From contig JBCDCE010000001.1 in the NCBI GenBank assembly GCA_039182515.1, forward strand, positions 62,001 to 126,000: a stretch of DNA of 64,000 nt, written 5' to 3'. The notes under the pieces were generated by a model, which was given only the letters and a program-made list of their open reading frames with translations, did no database searches and was not told the origin of the DNA. Origin of the DNA: JBCDCE01 sp039182515. Lineage in GTDB: Bacteria > Pseudomonadota > Alphaproteobacteria > Rhodobacterales > Rhodobacteraceae. Both the position numbers and the translations under genes were made by a program. Shown here one piece after another: positions 7,691 through 15,967 of this stretch; position 1 is the first letter of the stretch, and the number at the start of each line of letters is the position of its first letter.

Positions 7691-9724
7691 CTAACCGGAA
7701 CGCCTGCGGCGTCGACGCCCTTCACCTTCACCGCCAGAGTTGAAGCTGACGGCAGGTAGGTTCACGAGATTGCGCAAGATCGGGAAGGGGTCTGAGCTGT
7801 TGGGCATCGCAGAGGCATTCACGAAGTGCTCTTGGAAGCGCGGCTCAATGGCCGTTTCGATCTTGTGAATATTGCGCACGGTCTGCTCGATTTCAGCGCG
7901 TTTTTCGCGGTTGATCAGGGCGATGCGTGCGCCTGTGCCCGCGGCATTGCCTGCGCTTGTGACATTCTCGATCTCAGCATCTGGGATCATGCCCAGCACC
8001 ATCGCATGCTTGGGCGATATGTGAGCCCCAAAGGCACCGGCGAGAACAACGCGATCAACAGCGTCCACACCAAACTTATCCATCAAAAGCCGAGCCCCGG
8101 AATAGAGTGCTGCTTTGGCCATTTGAATGGCGCGAATGTCGGGGTTGGTAATGGTGATTTTTGGTCCACCCTCCGCGCTTGCGTCGTGCAAGAGATAAGC
8201 ATGCGTGCGCCCATCTGGAATAGAGCGCTCTGAACCGGTTTGCGCCGCACTTCCAATCAAGCCGCTCTCATCTACGAGCCCAGAAATCCGCATTTCTGCA
8301 ATCACTTCGATGATACCGGAGCCGCAGATGCCGGTGATGCCTGTGCTGGCGGTGGCCTCAGCAAATCCTGGCTCGTCTGACCAAAGCTCACACCCGATCA
8401 CTCTGAACCTTGGGTCTTTGGTAATCGGGTCAATCTCAACACGCTCAATCGCACCTGGTGCCGCACGCTGCCCTGCAGAGATCTGCGCGCCTTCAAAAGC
8501 GGGCCCCGTTGGCGAGGAACAGGCGAGCACTTTCTCTCGGTTCCCCAGCAAAATTTCCGCATTTGTGCCCACATCTACAACCAAGACCAGGTCGTCGGAC
8601 TTGTTGGGTTCCTCGCTCAAAGCCACAGCGGCGGCGTCCGCACCAACGTGGCCCGCGATGCAGGGCAACAGGTACACACGAGCGGACGGGTGGATCGCAA
8701 GATCTAAGTCCCGCGCGCGCAAGCGAAGCGCGTCTGAGGTGGCGAGAGCAAAAGGCGCTTGTCCCAATTCAAAAGGATCAATGCCCAGAAGGAGATGATG
8801 CATAACCGGATTGCAGACAAACACCGCATCCACGATCAAGGATTTGTCAATTTCGGCCTCAGAGGCGATCTGGGTCATAAGGGCGTTCATGCCATCGCGC
8901 ACGGCGGATGTCATTTCGAGATCGCCGCCTTGGTTCATCATCGCGTAGCTGACGCGGCTCATAAGGTCTTCGCCGAACCGAATTTGTGGGTTCATGAGCC
9001 CAGATGAGGCGACAACCTCACCAGTTGAGAGGTCGCACAAATGGGCTGCAATCGTCGTTGATCCCAGATCCACCGCGACCCCGTAGACGGTACCTTCATA
9101 ATAGCCCGGCCAAATATGCATGATGCGCGGCGGGTTTTCGTCGTCCCCTAAATGAACCGCGCAAGTGACTTTCCAGGAGCCTTTGCGCAGCACCGGTTGC
9201 AATGCTTGTAGGATATGGAGGTCGGTGTGAACGTTTTCGAGCGCCCATTGATCCTTCAGGGCCGTCACAAGGCGTTCGAGGTCGCCTGATGGTTCGTGCA
9301 TGTCCGGCTCTTCCACTTCAACGTAGAACAGTCGTGTAGACGGGTTGAGCGTTATGTCGCGAACTTCGGCGCGTTTTCGCACCACCTGTTTGTGCACTTG
9401 GCTTTCAGGGGGCACATCAATAATGACGTCGTCTTGGATGGTTGCTTGGCAGCCAAGCCGTCGGCCGTCGATCAGGCCGCGTTTGGATTTGTACCGTTCC
9501 TCTACGCTGTTCCACGCGCTCAAGGCTTCCTCAGCGACGGTCAGCCCATGCTTGGGGAATTCACCAAAGGACGGATGAACCTGACATTTTGAACAAATCC
9601 CGCGCCCGCCACAAACGCTGTCGAGATCGACACCCAATTGGCGTGCCGCGGTCAAAATAGGTGTTCCTCTCGGGAAGTGACCGCGCTTGCCGGACGGCGT
9701 GAAGATGACGAGTGGATCCGTCAT
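7691..9724 (-). CDS. RamA-like ASKHA ATPase with N-terminal 2Fe-2S domain (corrinoid reactivation)
   Basis: A 677-residue protein of the DUF4445/ASKHA group, which reductively reactivates corrinoid proteins whose cobalt has oxidised to Co(II). The N-terminal ferredoxin-type domain has Cys38, Cys44, Cys47 and Cys92 in a plant-type [2Fe-2S] pattern (CGGRGICSKC). The following domain shows ASKHA phosphate-binding loops, for example YGVAVDLGSTTIAAHL and LVVDVGTNAEILLG, and a later VVLAGAFGAHI. The C-terminus is Arg-rich. It is the last gene of a minus-strand one-carbon cluster; in Rhodobacterales relatives such proteins support a split B12-dependent methionine synthase. Two perfect hairpins lie just upstream of its start. 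Confidence 0.88.
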   Translation of the reverse strand: MTDPLVIFTPSGKRGHFPRGTPILTAARQLGVDLDSVCGGRGICSKCQVHPSFGEFPKHGLTVAEEALSAWNSVEERYKSKRGLIDGRRLGCQATIQDDVIIDVPPESQVHKQVVRKRAEVRDITLNPSTRLFYVEVEEPDMHEPSGDLERLVTALKDQWALENVHTDLHILQALQPVLRKGSWKVTCAVHLGDDENPPRIMHIWPGYYEGTVYGVAVDLGSTTIAAHLCDLSTGEVVASSGLMNPQIRFGEDLMSRVSYAMMNQGGDLEMTSAVRDGMNALMTQIASEAEIDKSLIVDAVFVCNPVMHHLLLGIDPFELGQAPFALATSDALRLRARDLDLAIHPSARVYLLPCIAGHVGADAAAVALSEEPNKSDDLVLVVDVGTNAEILLGNREKVLACSSPTGPAFEGAQISAGQRAAPGAIERVEIDPITKDPRFRVIGCELWSDEPGFAEATASTGITGICGSGIIEVIAEMRISGLVDESGLIGSAAQTGSERSIPDGRTHAYLLHDASAEGGPKITITNPDIRAIQMAKAALYSGARLLMDKFGVDAVDRVVLAGAFGAHISPKHAMVLGMIPDAEIENVTSAGNAAGTGARIALINREKRAEIEQTVRNIHKIETAIEPRFQEHFVNASAMPNSSDPFPILRNLVNLPAVSFNSGGEGEGRRRRRRSG

Positions 9725-9737
9725 TTTGCAAGCCCTG

Positions 9738-9784
9738 GAAAATCTTGCACAAGATTTTCTCGAGAAAGTTGGACAACTTTCTCG
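9738..9784 (-). promoter_or_regulatory. Two back-to-back perfect hairpins upstream of the corrinoid reactivator gene
   Basis: GAAAATCTT/AAGATTTTC closes a GCAC loop (9738-9759), and CGAGAAAGTT/AACTTTCTCG closes a GGAC loop (9761-9784); plus-strand sequences are given. The two stems are perfect, of 9 and 10 bp, and separated by one base. They fill almost the whole 64-bp gap between the small upstream gene and the ATG at 9724. No long T-run follows on the minus strand, so they more likely affect RNA stability, processing or translation than termination. Confidence 0.65.
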
Positions 9785-9788
9785 CGAC

Positions 9789-10007
9789 TTAGCACAGGAC
9801 GCGAAAGTGCCCGTTGTTGCACAATATGATCAGTTGCGCGTCTGTTTCGATCATATGAAAACCGCGCCTTTTCACTTCCAAAATGAGCTGTTCCAGCCCG
9901 ATGTTGCGGGCCACATCGTGTTTGGCGCGTCTGAGCACGCCTCCCTTGTTGACCGCTTTTGCTGAAAAAAGCTGATGGAGCCAAATGTCTTGTGCCGTCA
10001 AAGTCAT
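9789..10007 (-). CDS. Small conserved protein of the corrinoid cluster
   Basis: A 72-residue soluble product beginning MTLTAQDIWLHQLF, with the basic central motif NKGGVLRRAKHDVAR and a C-terminal half EVKRRGFHMIE...LIILCNNGHFRVLC. From memory, very similar small proteins in Rhodobacterales are sometimes labelled N-(5'-phosphoribosyl)anthranilate isomerase; nothing here supports that, since a TrpF barrel is about 200 residues. ATG 10007 is preceded by AAGG at 7-nt spacing; an ATG at 10022 is also possible. Position between the methyltransferase and the reactivator suggests a role in corrinoid methyl transfer, but this is inference. Confidence 0.65.
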   Translation of the reverse strand: MTLTAQDIWLHQLFSAKAVNKGGVLRRAKHDVARNIGLEQLILEVKRRGFHMIETDAQLIILCNNGHFRVLC

Positions 10008-10042
10008 GTCCTGACCTTGCATGACAATCTATGATCAAAGCC

Positions 10043-11089
10043 TTAACCACGCCGTCTGCGCCTCCCGCCGGCGCGTCCTCCTTGCTCGGCGTTTGGATCT
10101 TTGTTGAAGCGGATCCACTCGCCGCCATGAGGGTCGTTATCCGTAAGGAAGTTTGCAGCTCGGATGGCTTCCATCTCTTTACCCGCGCGCGACTTCGTCG
10201 AGCCCATGCCAAAAAGCGAGACGAAGGTTTCATCGTCCATTTCTGGTGGCAACACGACGCCAGCCGCCTCAACGGCCGCTTTCTTTTCAGCGATTTTGGT
10301 TTGAGTCACGGGAAGGGCGACTGGGTTCATAATCGCCGAGGTCATGCCGGCGCCCATCGCCATGGGCAAGAACGCATTGTTAATGCCGTGCCGGTTTGGC
10401 AACCCAAAGGAGATGTTAGAGGCGCCACATGTGGTGTTCACACCCAGCTCTTCGCGGAGCCTGCGCACCAGGGTAAAGACTTGTAGCCCAGCCGTGCCCA
10501 TCGCGCCAATTGGCATCACAAGTGGATCCACCACAATGTCATGGGCTGGAATGCCATAGTCAGCTGCGTGTTCGACAATCTTCTTGGCTACAGCAAATCG
10601 CACATCAGGGTCTTCAGAAATCCCTGTGTCGTCGTTCGAAATTGCCACAACGGGAACATTGTACTTCTTCACAAGCGGCAATACGATCTCGAGCCGCTCT
10701 TCTTCGCCGGTCACGGAGTTGAGTAGGGGGCGTCCTTTGCACACCTCAAGGCCTGCTTCCAAAGCGCCAGGAACAGAGCTGTCGATGCAAAGCGGCACGT
10801 CCACAAGGCCTTGAACCAGCTCGATCATTTTGCGCATGAGCGGGGGTTCAGTCTCGTTTGGATCGGGGTTGGTATTGTAAACAACGCCCGCATTCACATC
10901 GAGAACAGTGGCACCTGCGGCCACTTGCGCAAGCGCGTCTTTTTCAACCGTTGAAAAGTCGCCCGCTTCCAATTCGGCCGCCAGTTTTTTGCGGCCTGTC
11001 GGGTTGATGCGTTCGCCAATCACACAAAAGGGTTGGTCAAAACCGATCGTCGCGGTTTTGGTTTGCGACTCAAGAACAGTGCGCACCAT
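10043..11089 (-). CDS. Methyltetrahydrofolate:corrinoid methyltransferase (pterin-binding domain)
   Basis: A 348-residue pterin-binding TIM-barrel protein like the methyl-THF domain of MetH or AcsE. It should move the methyl group of 5-methyl-THF to the cobalt of a separate corrinoid protein. Motifs seen are the N-terminal IGERINPTGRK, LDVNAG, LCIDSSVPGALEAGL, PLLNSVTGEEER and NISFGLPNRHGINNAFL, all characteristic of this fold. The C-terminal tail is Gly/Arg-rich (GGRAGGRRRRRG), like the end of the neighbouring RamA-like protein. Six bases separate it from the upstream reductase gene. No corrinoid-binding or homocysteine-binding domain is attached, so partners must be encoded outside the window. 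Confidence 0.9.
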   Translation of the reverse strand: MVRTVLESQTKTATIGFDQPFCVIGERINPTGRKKLAAELEAGDFSTVEKDALAQVAAGATVLDVNAGVVYNTNPDPNETEPPLMRKMIELVQGLVDVPLCIDSSVPGALEAGLEVCKGRPLLNSVTGEEERLEIVLPLVKKYNVPVVAISNDDTGISEDPDVRFAVAKKIVEHAADYGIPAHDIVVDPLVMPIGAMGTAGLQVFTLVRRLREELGVNTTCGASNISFGLPNRHGINNAFLPMAMGAGMTSAIMNPVALPVTQTKIAEKKAAVEAAGVVLPPEMDDETFVSLFGMGSTKSRAGKEMEAIRAANFLTDNDPHGGEWIRFNKDPNAEQGGRAGGRRRRRG

Positions 11090-11095
11090 GGGGTA

Positions 11096-12016
11096 TTATC
11101 CTTCCTCGGAGGCGGGGCCCGCATTGCCATGCTCAAGCGCCCAATTTGCGTTGGTTTTTATGCCTCCCAGGGGGAAGAAGTGAACACTCTGAATGCCAAA
11201 ATCTGGATTTGCCGCTTTATGGGCCGCAAGTTCCGTCAAAAAGCCAGTGGGCTCGAAGGGCAAAAGCAGCTTGGTCACATCCTTAGCGCGGCGCGTGAGC
11301 ACGCGGAGGCTCGCACCAACACCGCAAGCCATGGAGAACTTAATAAGTGTTTGCAGCTTCGCAGGGCCCGCAACGCCAATGTGAACTGGCAGCGTCACAC
11401 CGGCCTCTTTGAGCCCATCGACCCAAGCAATCACGGGCTCCGCTTCAAAACAAAACTGCGTGGCCAGGGCCATCTCAGCATCGGAGGTTTCGCTGAACTT
11501 TTGCTTCCAACGGACGGCCGCTTCAACATTGGCCGTGCCACCTTGTGGATCGATATCCGCATTGCCTTCCGGGTGACCCGCTACGTGCAAGCGCTTAAAG
11601 CCCGCAGCCCCAAAAGCACCGCTTTCCAAAAGCTGCATGGAATCTGAGTAGTCGCCGTGCGGTTGGTCAACGCCGCCCGCCAAAAGCAAAGCCTGGTCCA
11701 CACCCGCTTCGCCTTGATACATGGCGATCCAGTTCTCCAAGGTGGCTTTGTCCTTGATGATCCGCGCCGGGAAATGCGGCATGACGGGAAAGCCATCTGC
11801 AGCCAAACGCTTGGCTGTGCCGACCATGTCTTCAATCGGAGTGCCTTCGATATGCGCGATGTAGACTCGTGTCCCTTTTGGCAAAAGCGCTTTGAAATCT
11901 TCGATCTTTTCTGCCGTGCGCGGCATCACCTCGATCGAAAACCCATCCACGAAGGCCGCCAAGGTGGGGTCAAACGTTGTTTCTGGTTCGGTGTTGGAAA
12001 ACTTAAACAGCGCCAT
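11096..12016 (-). CDS. metF: Methylenetetrahydrofolate reductase-like protein
   Basis: A 306-residue protein of the MetF barrel family, reducing 5,10-methylene-THF to 5-methyl-THF, the methyl donor for the next gene's product. Visible family features are the N-terminal SIEVMPRTAEKIEDF (the S/P-x-E-x-x-P-type segment), YIAHIEGTP, VMPHFPARIIKD, a LLLAGGVDQPHGDY stretch, HVAGHPEGN and ATQFCFEAEP. It is a divergent branch compared with enterobacterial MetF. It sits 12 bp after the PF13769 gene and 6 bp before the methyltransferase in one operon, making methyl-THF supply to a corrinoid acceptor the likely role. Confidence 0.88.
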   Translation of the reverse strand: MALFKFSNTEPETTFDPTLAAFVDGFSIEVMPRTAEKIEDFKALLPKGTRVYIAHIEGTPIEDMVGTAKRLAADGFPVMPHFPARIIKDKATLENWIAMYQGEAGVDQALLLAGGVDQPHGDYSDSMQLLESGAFGAAGFKRLHVAGHPEGNADIDPQGGTANVEAAVRWKQKFSETSDAEMALATQFCFEAEPVIAWVDGLKEAGVTLPVHIGVAGPAKLQTLIKFSMACGVGASLRVLTRRAKDVTKLLLPFEPTGFLTELAAHKAANPDFGIQSVHFFPLGGIKTNANWALEHGNAGPASEEG

Positions 12017-12028
12017 TTCAGTGGTCTC

Positions 12029-12334
12029 CTAAGGGGCCTCGGCCCATCCATTTGTGTCGATCAAGGCCTTGAGGCGCGCTTGGTCGTATTCAGTGTCGAG
12101 GCGCGCCGCTTCTTTATCCGCGACCTCTACATCCGATCCCTCAACGACGTAGGGATCGGCTTTGCGCCATTCCGCAAGATATTCGTCGGTCCCCGCCGCA
12201 CCAGTTTTCATCGCAACGCGATCTATGGCCTGCTCAAAGCGCTCGGGCAAAGGCCGTTTGGTTCCACGACGCCCTTTGCCAACAATGACTTGCGCTGGAA
12301 TATCGCGCCAATACACCACTGTCACATCTGCCAA
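12029..12334 (-). CDS. 'Virulence factor' family protein (PF13769-like)
   Basis: A 101-residue soluble protein beginning MADVTVVYWRDIPAQVIVGKG, with the family's basic centre (RRGTKRPLPERFEQAIDRVAM) and an acidic C-terminal helix. The family name is historical; relatives accompany methyl-THF/corrinoid genes in alphaproteobacteria and no biochemical role is established to my knowledge. It is the first gene of the minus-strand cluster, ahead of the MetF-like gene, so it may assist the same methyl-transfer pathway. Confidence 0.75.
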   Translation of the reverse strand: MADVTVVYWRDIPAQVIVGKGRRGTKRPLPERFEQAIDRVAMKTGAAGTDEYLAEWRKADPYVVEGSDVEVADKEAARLDTEYDQARLKALIDTNGWAEAP

Positions 12335-12550
12335 TTCCGATGTCCTCCCTCAAACCGCAAACGGTGTTGATCGTTTGGTATAACGCGTATGCGCGTTTCA
12401 TCATCTCAATTTCGACAAAACGGCGACTTGGAGCGACCGCGCTGCCTGGAACTTCTCACGACCGGCCGAGAACTATCTCGGGCCAAGTCTTGCGCGCGGC
12501 TTACGGGCTCGCTACGTTTGATTCAACTCGTTACTCGAAAGGCGTATCTT

Positions 12551-13648
12551 ATGGCGCCGCAGCGTCCCCAAAGCGCGGGCGCGATCCCTAAACCGGTTGA
12601 GAGCCCCGCGCAAACTCGGCCCGCCAAACCGCCGCTCTATGCGGCCTTGGATTTGGGCACAAATAGTTGTCGTATGTTGATCGCCGAGCCGCTCGGCGAC
12701 CACTTTTCTGTGATCGACAGCTTTTCAAAAACCGTGCAACTGGGCCAAGGCCTGGAAAGCAGCGGGAGGCTGAGCCGTGCCAGCATGGGCCGCACGGTGC
12801 AGGCCATGCGCATATGCAAGCAAAAGCTCTCCAAACATCGCGTGAAAAACATGCGTCTTGTGGCGACCGAGGCTTGCAGGCGCGCCCACAACGGCCTTGA
12901 TCTCTTGAAAAACATTCGCCGCGAGACAGGCCTTTCGCTCGAGATCATCCCACCTGAAGAAGAAGCGCGGCTGGCGGTGATTTCCTGTGCGTCGCTTGTG
13001 CGTCGGACAACTCAACAGCTTTTGGTTGTTGATATTGGCGGGGGCTCGACAGAGCTCGTTTGGATCGATCTGAGCCAGGTTCCCAAGCGGGATCGCTCTG
13101 AGGCCATTGTAAATCTCGAGCCCGGCTTCACCTCGCCTTTGGGCGCGAAAGTGGTGGATTGGATCTCTGTGCCGCTTGGGGTGTCTACCTTGCGCGAACA
13201 GTTCGAAGACGTGGAAGACGATGCGGCCCGCTTTGCTTTGATGAGTTGGTTCTTTGAGCAAAGCCTCGAGCCATTTAAGCCCTACACCAATGAGCATGAC
13301 CCTAAAGGGTTCCAGATTATTGGAACCTCAGGAACTGTCACCACGATTGCGGCCTCTCACCTGAGGCTCAAGCGCTACGACCGTTTGAAAGTAGATGGCC
13401 TGACCATGACATCTGATGAAGTCGACACTGTTATCCGCGACTATCTCACCTTGGGCCCCGAAGGACGCCGTGCAGATCCTCGTATCGGGCGCGATCGCCA
13501 TTCGCTCATCATGTCTGGCGCTGCGATCTTGCAAGCGCTTTTGCGCTGCTGGCCTACAGATCGGGTCTCCGTTGCCGACAGAGGCCTGCGCGAAGGCTTG
13601 CTTTACTCTCAGATGGCTGGAGACGGATTGCTGGAGGTCGCCCCATGA
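12551..13648 (+). CDS. ppx: Exopolyphosphatase / guanosine pentaphosphatase family (Ppx/GppA)
   Basis: A 365-residue member of the ASKHA Ppx/GppA family, releasing phosphate from polyphosphate or pppGpp. The phosphate-1 loop ALDLGTNSCRMLI follows a Pro-rich N-terminal 30 residues, and the phosphate-2 loop VVDIGGGSTELVWID is also seen. It lacks the long C-terminal domain of E. coli Ppx and matches the short GppA-like type common in alphaproteobacteria. ATG 12551 is chosen because homology begins shortly after it; the open frame reaches back to 12389. Its stop overlaps the rlmE start (ATGA), so the two are probably translated together. Confidence 0.88.
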   Translation: MAPQRPQSAGAIPKPVESPAQTRPAKPPLYAALDLGTNSCRMLIAEPLGDHFSVIDSFSKTVQLGQGLESSGRLSRASMGRTVQAMRICKQKLSKHRVKNMRLVATEACRRAHNGLDLLKNIRRETGLSLEIIPPEEEARLAVISCASLVRRTTQQLLVVDIGGGSTELVWIDLSQVPKRDRSEAIVNLEPGFTSPLGAKVVDWISVPLGVSTLREQFEDVEDDAARFALMSWFFEQSLEPFKPYTNEHDPKGFQIIGTSGTVTTIAASHLRLKRYDRLKVDGLTMTSDEVDTVIRDYLTLGPEGRRADPRIGRDRHSLIMSGAAILQALLRCWPTDRVSVADRGLREGLLYSQMAGDGLLEVAP

Positions 13649-14400
13649 GCCCTAAAAAGACAGGCGGTGGCAGGTCGGGCAACACCTCCGGGCGTGGGCA
13701 ACGCGACCTGCGGGTGAAGGTGAAAACGGCTCGCGGGCGACGGCTGTCGTCCACGCTTTGGCTCGAGCGCCAGCTCAATGATCCTTACGTCAAACGCGCC
13801 CAAGCAGACGGATACCGCGGTCGCGCTGCCTATAAGATCCTCGAACTGGACGACAAATTCCGGTTCCTCGTGCCGGGTGCGCGGGTGGTTGACCTAGGCT
13901 GCGCGCCGGGAGGCTGGTGCCAAGTGGCTGTCAAACGCGTGAACGCGCTCGGTGAAAAGCAAGGCAAGGCCGTGGGCCGCGTGTTGGGTGTCGATCTTCA
14001 AGAGGTCGACCCCATCGCAGGCGCGGAAATCCACGTGCTCGATTTTCTCTCCGAGGCGGCAGACGATAAAGTCAAAGCCTGGCTGGGTGGTCCTGCGGAC
14101 GTAGTCATGTCGGATATGGCCGCGGCCAGCTCAGGCCATAAGCAAACCGATCACCTGCGGATCATGGCGCTTTGCGAAGCCGCCGCTGAATTTGCCTTTG
14201 ACGTACTCGATCCCGGTGGAACCTTTGTGGCCAAGGTTTTGGCAGGGGGGGCGGAAGGCTCTCTTCAGGCCCTTTTGAAAAAGCGGTTCACAAAGGTGGC
14301 CAATGTCAAACCACCGGCCTCACGGGCAAGCAGTTCAGAAAAGTTTGTTGTGGCCACGGGCTATCGGCCCGCACCGCAGGACACCGAAGAAGATACCTAA
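13645..14400 (+). CDS. rlmE: 23S rRNA 2'-O-methyltransferase RlmE (FtsJ/RrmJ)
   Basis: Methylates U2552 of 23S rRNA using S-adenosylmethionine during late 50S assembly. The 251-residue product has an N-terminal basic extension of about 30 residues, then the FtsJ core: KRAQADGYRGRAAYKILELD (the YRSRAA-type motif containing the catalytic Lys), VDLGCAPGGWCQVA (SAM motif I), DVVMSDMAA (catalytic Asp) and GTFVAKVLAG (catalytic Lys). It is longer than E. coli RlmE (about 209 residues), as is usual in Rhodobacterales. It overlaps ppx by four bases. Confidence 0.93.
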   Translation: MSPKKTGGGRSGNTSGRGQRDLRVKVKTARGRRLSSTLWLERQLNDPYVKRAQADGYRGRAAYKILELDDKFRFLVPGARVVDLGCAPGGWCQVAVKRVNALGEKQGKAVGRVLGVDLQEVDPIAGAEIHVLDFLSEAADDKVKAWLGGPADVVMSDMAAASSGHKQTDHLRIMALCEAAAEFAFDVLDPGGTFVAKVLAGGAEGSLQALLKKRFTKVANVKPPASRASSSEKFVVATGYRPAPQDTEEDT

Positions 14401-14427
14401 GAAGACACGCAATCAGAGTAATTCAAG

Positions 14428-15927
14428 ATGACCCATATTCTCGCCATCGATCAGGGCACCACCTCCACACGCGCCATCGTTTTTGATGCAAAGATGGGCG
14501 TGGTGGCGACAGCCCAGGAGGAATTTGCCCAACACTTCCCACAATCAGGCTGGGTGGAGCACGAGGCCAACGACCTTTGGGCCACAACCGCGGGCACCTG
14601 TCGGGCCGTTTTGGAAAAAGCGCGGGTCAGCGCCAAAGACATTGCAGCGATCGGCATCACCAACCAACGCGAAACCACCGTGGTCTGGGACAAAGCCACA
14701 GGCGAAGCCCTGGGCCGCGCCATCGTTTGGCAGGACAGACGCACTTCCGCCTTTTGCACCGAGCTCAAAGCCGCTGGCCACGAGCCCATGATCACCCACA
14801 AAACTGGTCTGCTTCTTGATCCCTATTTCTCTGCCACAAAGCTGAAATGGATCTTGGATCAAAATCCAGGCGCCCGGGAGCGGGCCGCAAAGGGTGAACT
14901 TCTCTTTGGCACGGTTGACAGCTACCTTATTTGGCATCTGACGGGCGGCGAAGCGCATGTCACCGATGCCACCAACGCTGCGCGCACCATGCTTTACAAT
15001 ATTCGCGAAGGCGCTTGGGATGCGGAGATCTGCGCGCTTTTGGACATTCCCATGGCCATGCTGCCCGAGGTCAAAGATTGCGCGGCTGAGTTTGGTCAAA
15101 CCCGGCCTGATCTTTTCGGAGCGCCTTTGCCGATTTTGGGTGTTGCAGGCGATCAGCAAGCGGCCACCGTCGGCCAAGCCTGCTTTGCGCCTGGCATGCT
15201 GAAATCGACCTATGGCACAGGGTGTTTTGCGTTACTGAATACTGGCGATACGCTGGTGGAGAGCCAAAACCGTCTTTTGGGCACCATTGCCTATCAATTG
15301 GACGGAAAGCCGACCTATGCGCTGGAAGGCTCCATCTTTATTGCCGGTGCCGTGGTGCAATGGCTGCGCGACGGGCTGAAAATCATTCGCGAAGCGGGTG
15401 AAACACAGCGCCTGGCGCAAAAGGCGGATCCTGGCCACGATCTCTACTTGGTTCCGGCTTTCACGGGGCTTGGCGCGCCCTATTGGGACGCAGATTGTCG
15501 CGGGGCAATTTACGGCCTCACACGCGGCTCTGGCCCGGAAGACTTCGCCAAGGCAGCGCTCGAAAGCGTCGGCTTTCAAACCCGAGATCTACGCGATGCG
15601 ATGGCGGCGGATTGGGGCCAGGCTGGATCACAGGAGAAGAGTGCAGGGGTCTTGCGCGTAGACGGTGGCATGTCGGCCAGCGATTGGACCATGCAGTTTC
15701 TCTCCGACATCCTGGGCGCTGCCGTTGATCGGCCCAAGGTTTTGGAAACAACCGCCTTAGGGGCGGCTTGGCTCGCAGGCAGCAAAGCGGGTCTTTATCC
15801 TGACCAAAAGGCCTTCGGAGAAACCTGGGCGCTTGAACGCCGCTTTGAACCGAGCATGAGCACCGATGAGCGGGACGCAAGATACGCCGGTTGGAAAGAC
15901 GCAATTTCGCGTACACTGTCGCGTTAG
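14428..15927 (+). CDS. glpK: Glycerol kinase
   Basis: Phosphorylates glycerol to sn-glycerol 3-phosphate in the cytoplasm. The 499 residues match the family length. The FGGY-kinase features are clear: N-terminal ATP loop IDQGTTSTRAIVFD, glycerol-binding NQRETTVVWD and WQDRRT, MLKSTYGTGCFALLN in the centre, and the C-terminal FGGY signature region GLGAPYWDADCRGAIYGLTR. It starts 27 bp after rlmE. No glycerol uptake or glpD gene is next to it in the window, so its regulation is not evident. Confidence 0.96.
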   Translation: MTHILAIDQGTTSTRAIVFDAKMGVVATAQEEFAQHFPQSGWVEHEANDLWATTAGTCRAVLEKARVSAKDIAAIGITNQRETTVVWDKATGEALGRAIVWQDRRTSAFCTELKAAGHEPMITHKTGLLLDPYFSATKLKWILDQNPGARERAAKGELLFGTVDSYLIWHLTGGEAHVTDATNAARTMLYNIREGAWDAEICALLDIPMAMLPEVKDCAAEFGQTRPDLFGAPLPILGVAGDQQAATVGQACFAPGMLKSTYGTGCFALLNTGDTLVESQNRLLGTIAYQLDGKPTYALEGSIFIAGAVVQWLRDGLKIIREAGETQRLAQKADPGHDLYLVPAFTGLGAPYWDADCRGAIYGLTRGSGPEDFAKAALESVGFQTRDLRDAMAADWGQAGSQEKSAGVLRVDGGMSASDWTMQFLSDILGAAVDRPKVLETTALGAAWLAGSKAGLYPDQKAFGETWALERRFEPSMSTDERDARYAGWKDAISRTLSR

Positions 15928-15967
15928 AAAAGCGGCGTAAAAGCCAGTTTCTAAGGAGTTTTTGGCA

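Noticed and set aside
9721..10272. 183-codon minus-strand frame over the small corrinoid-cluster gene
   Set aside because: It is a shadow in another frame, reading through the methyltransferase C-terminus and the hairpins.
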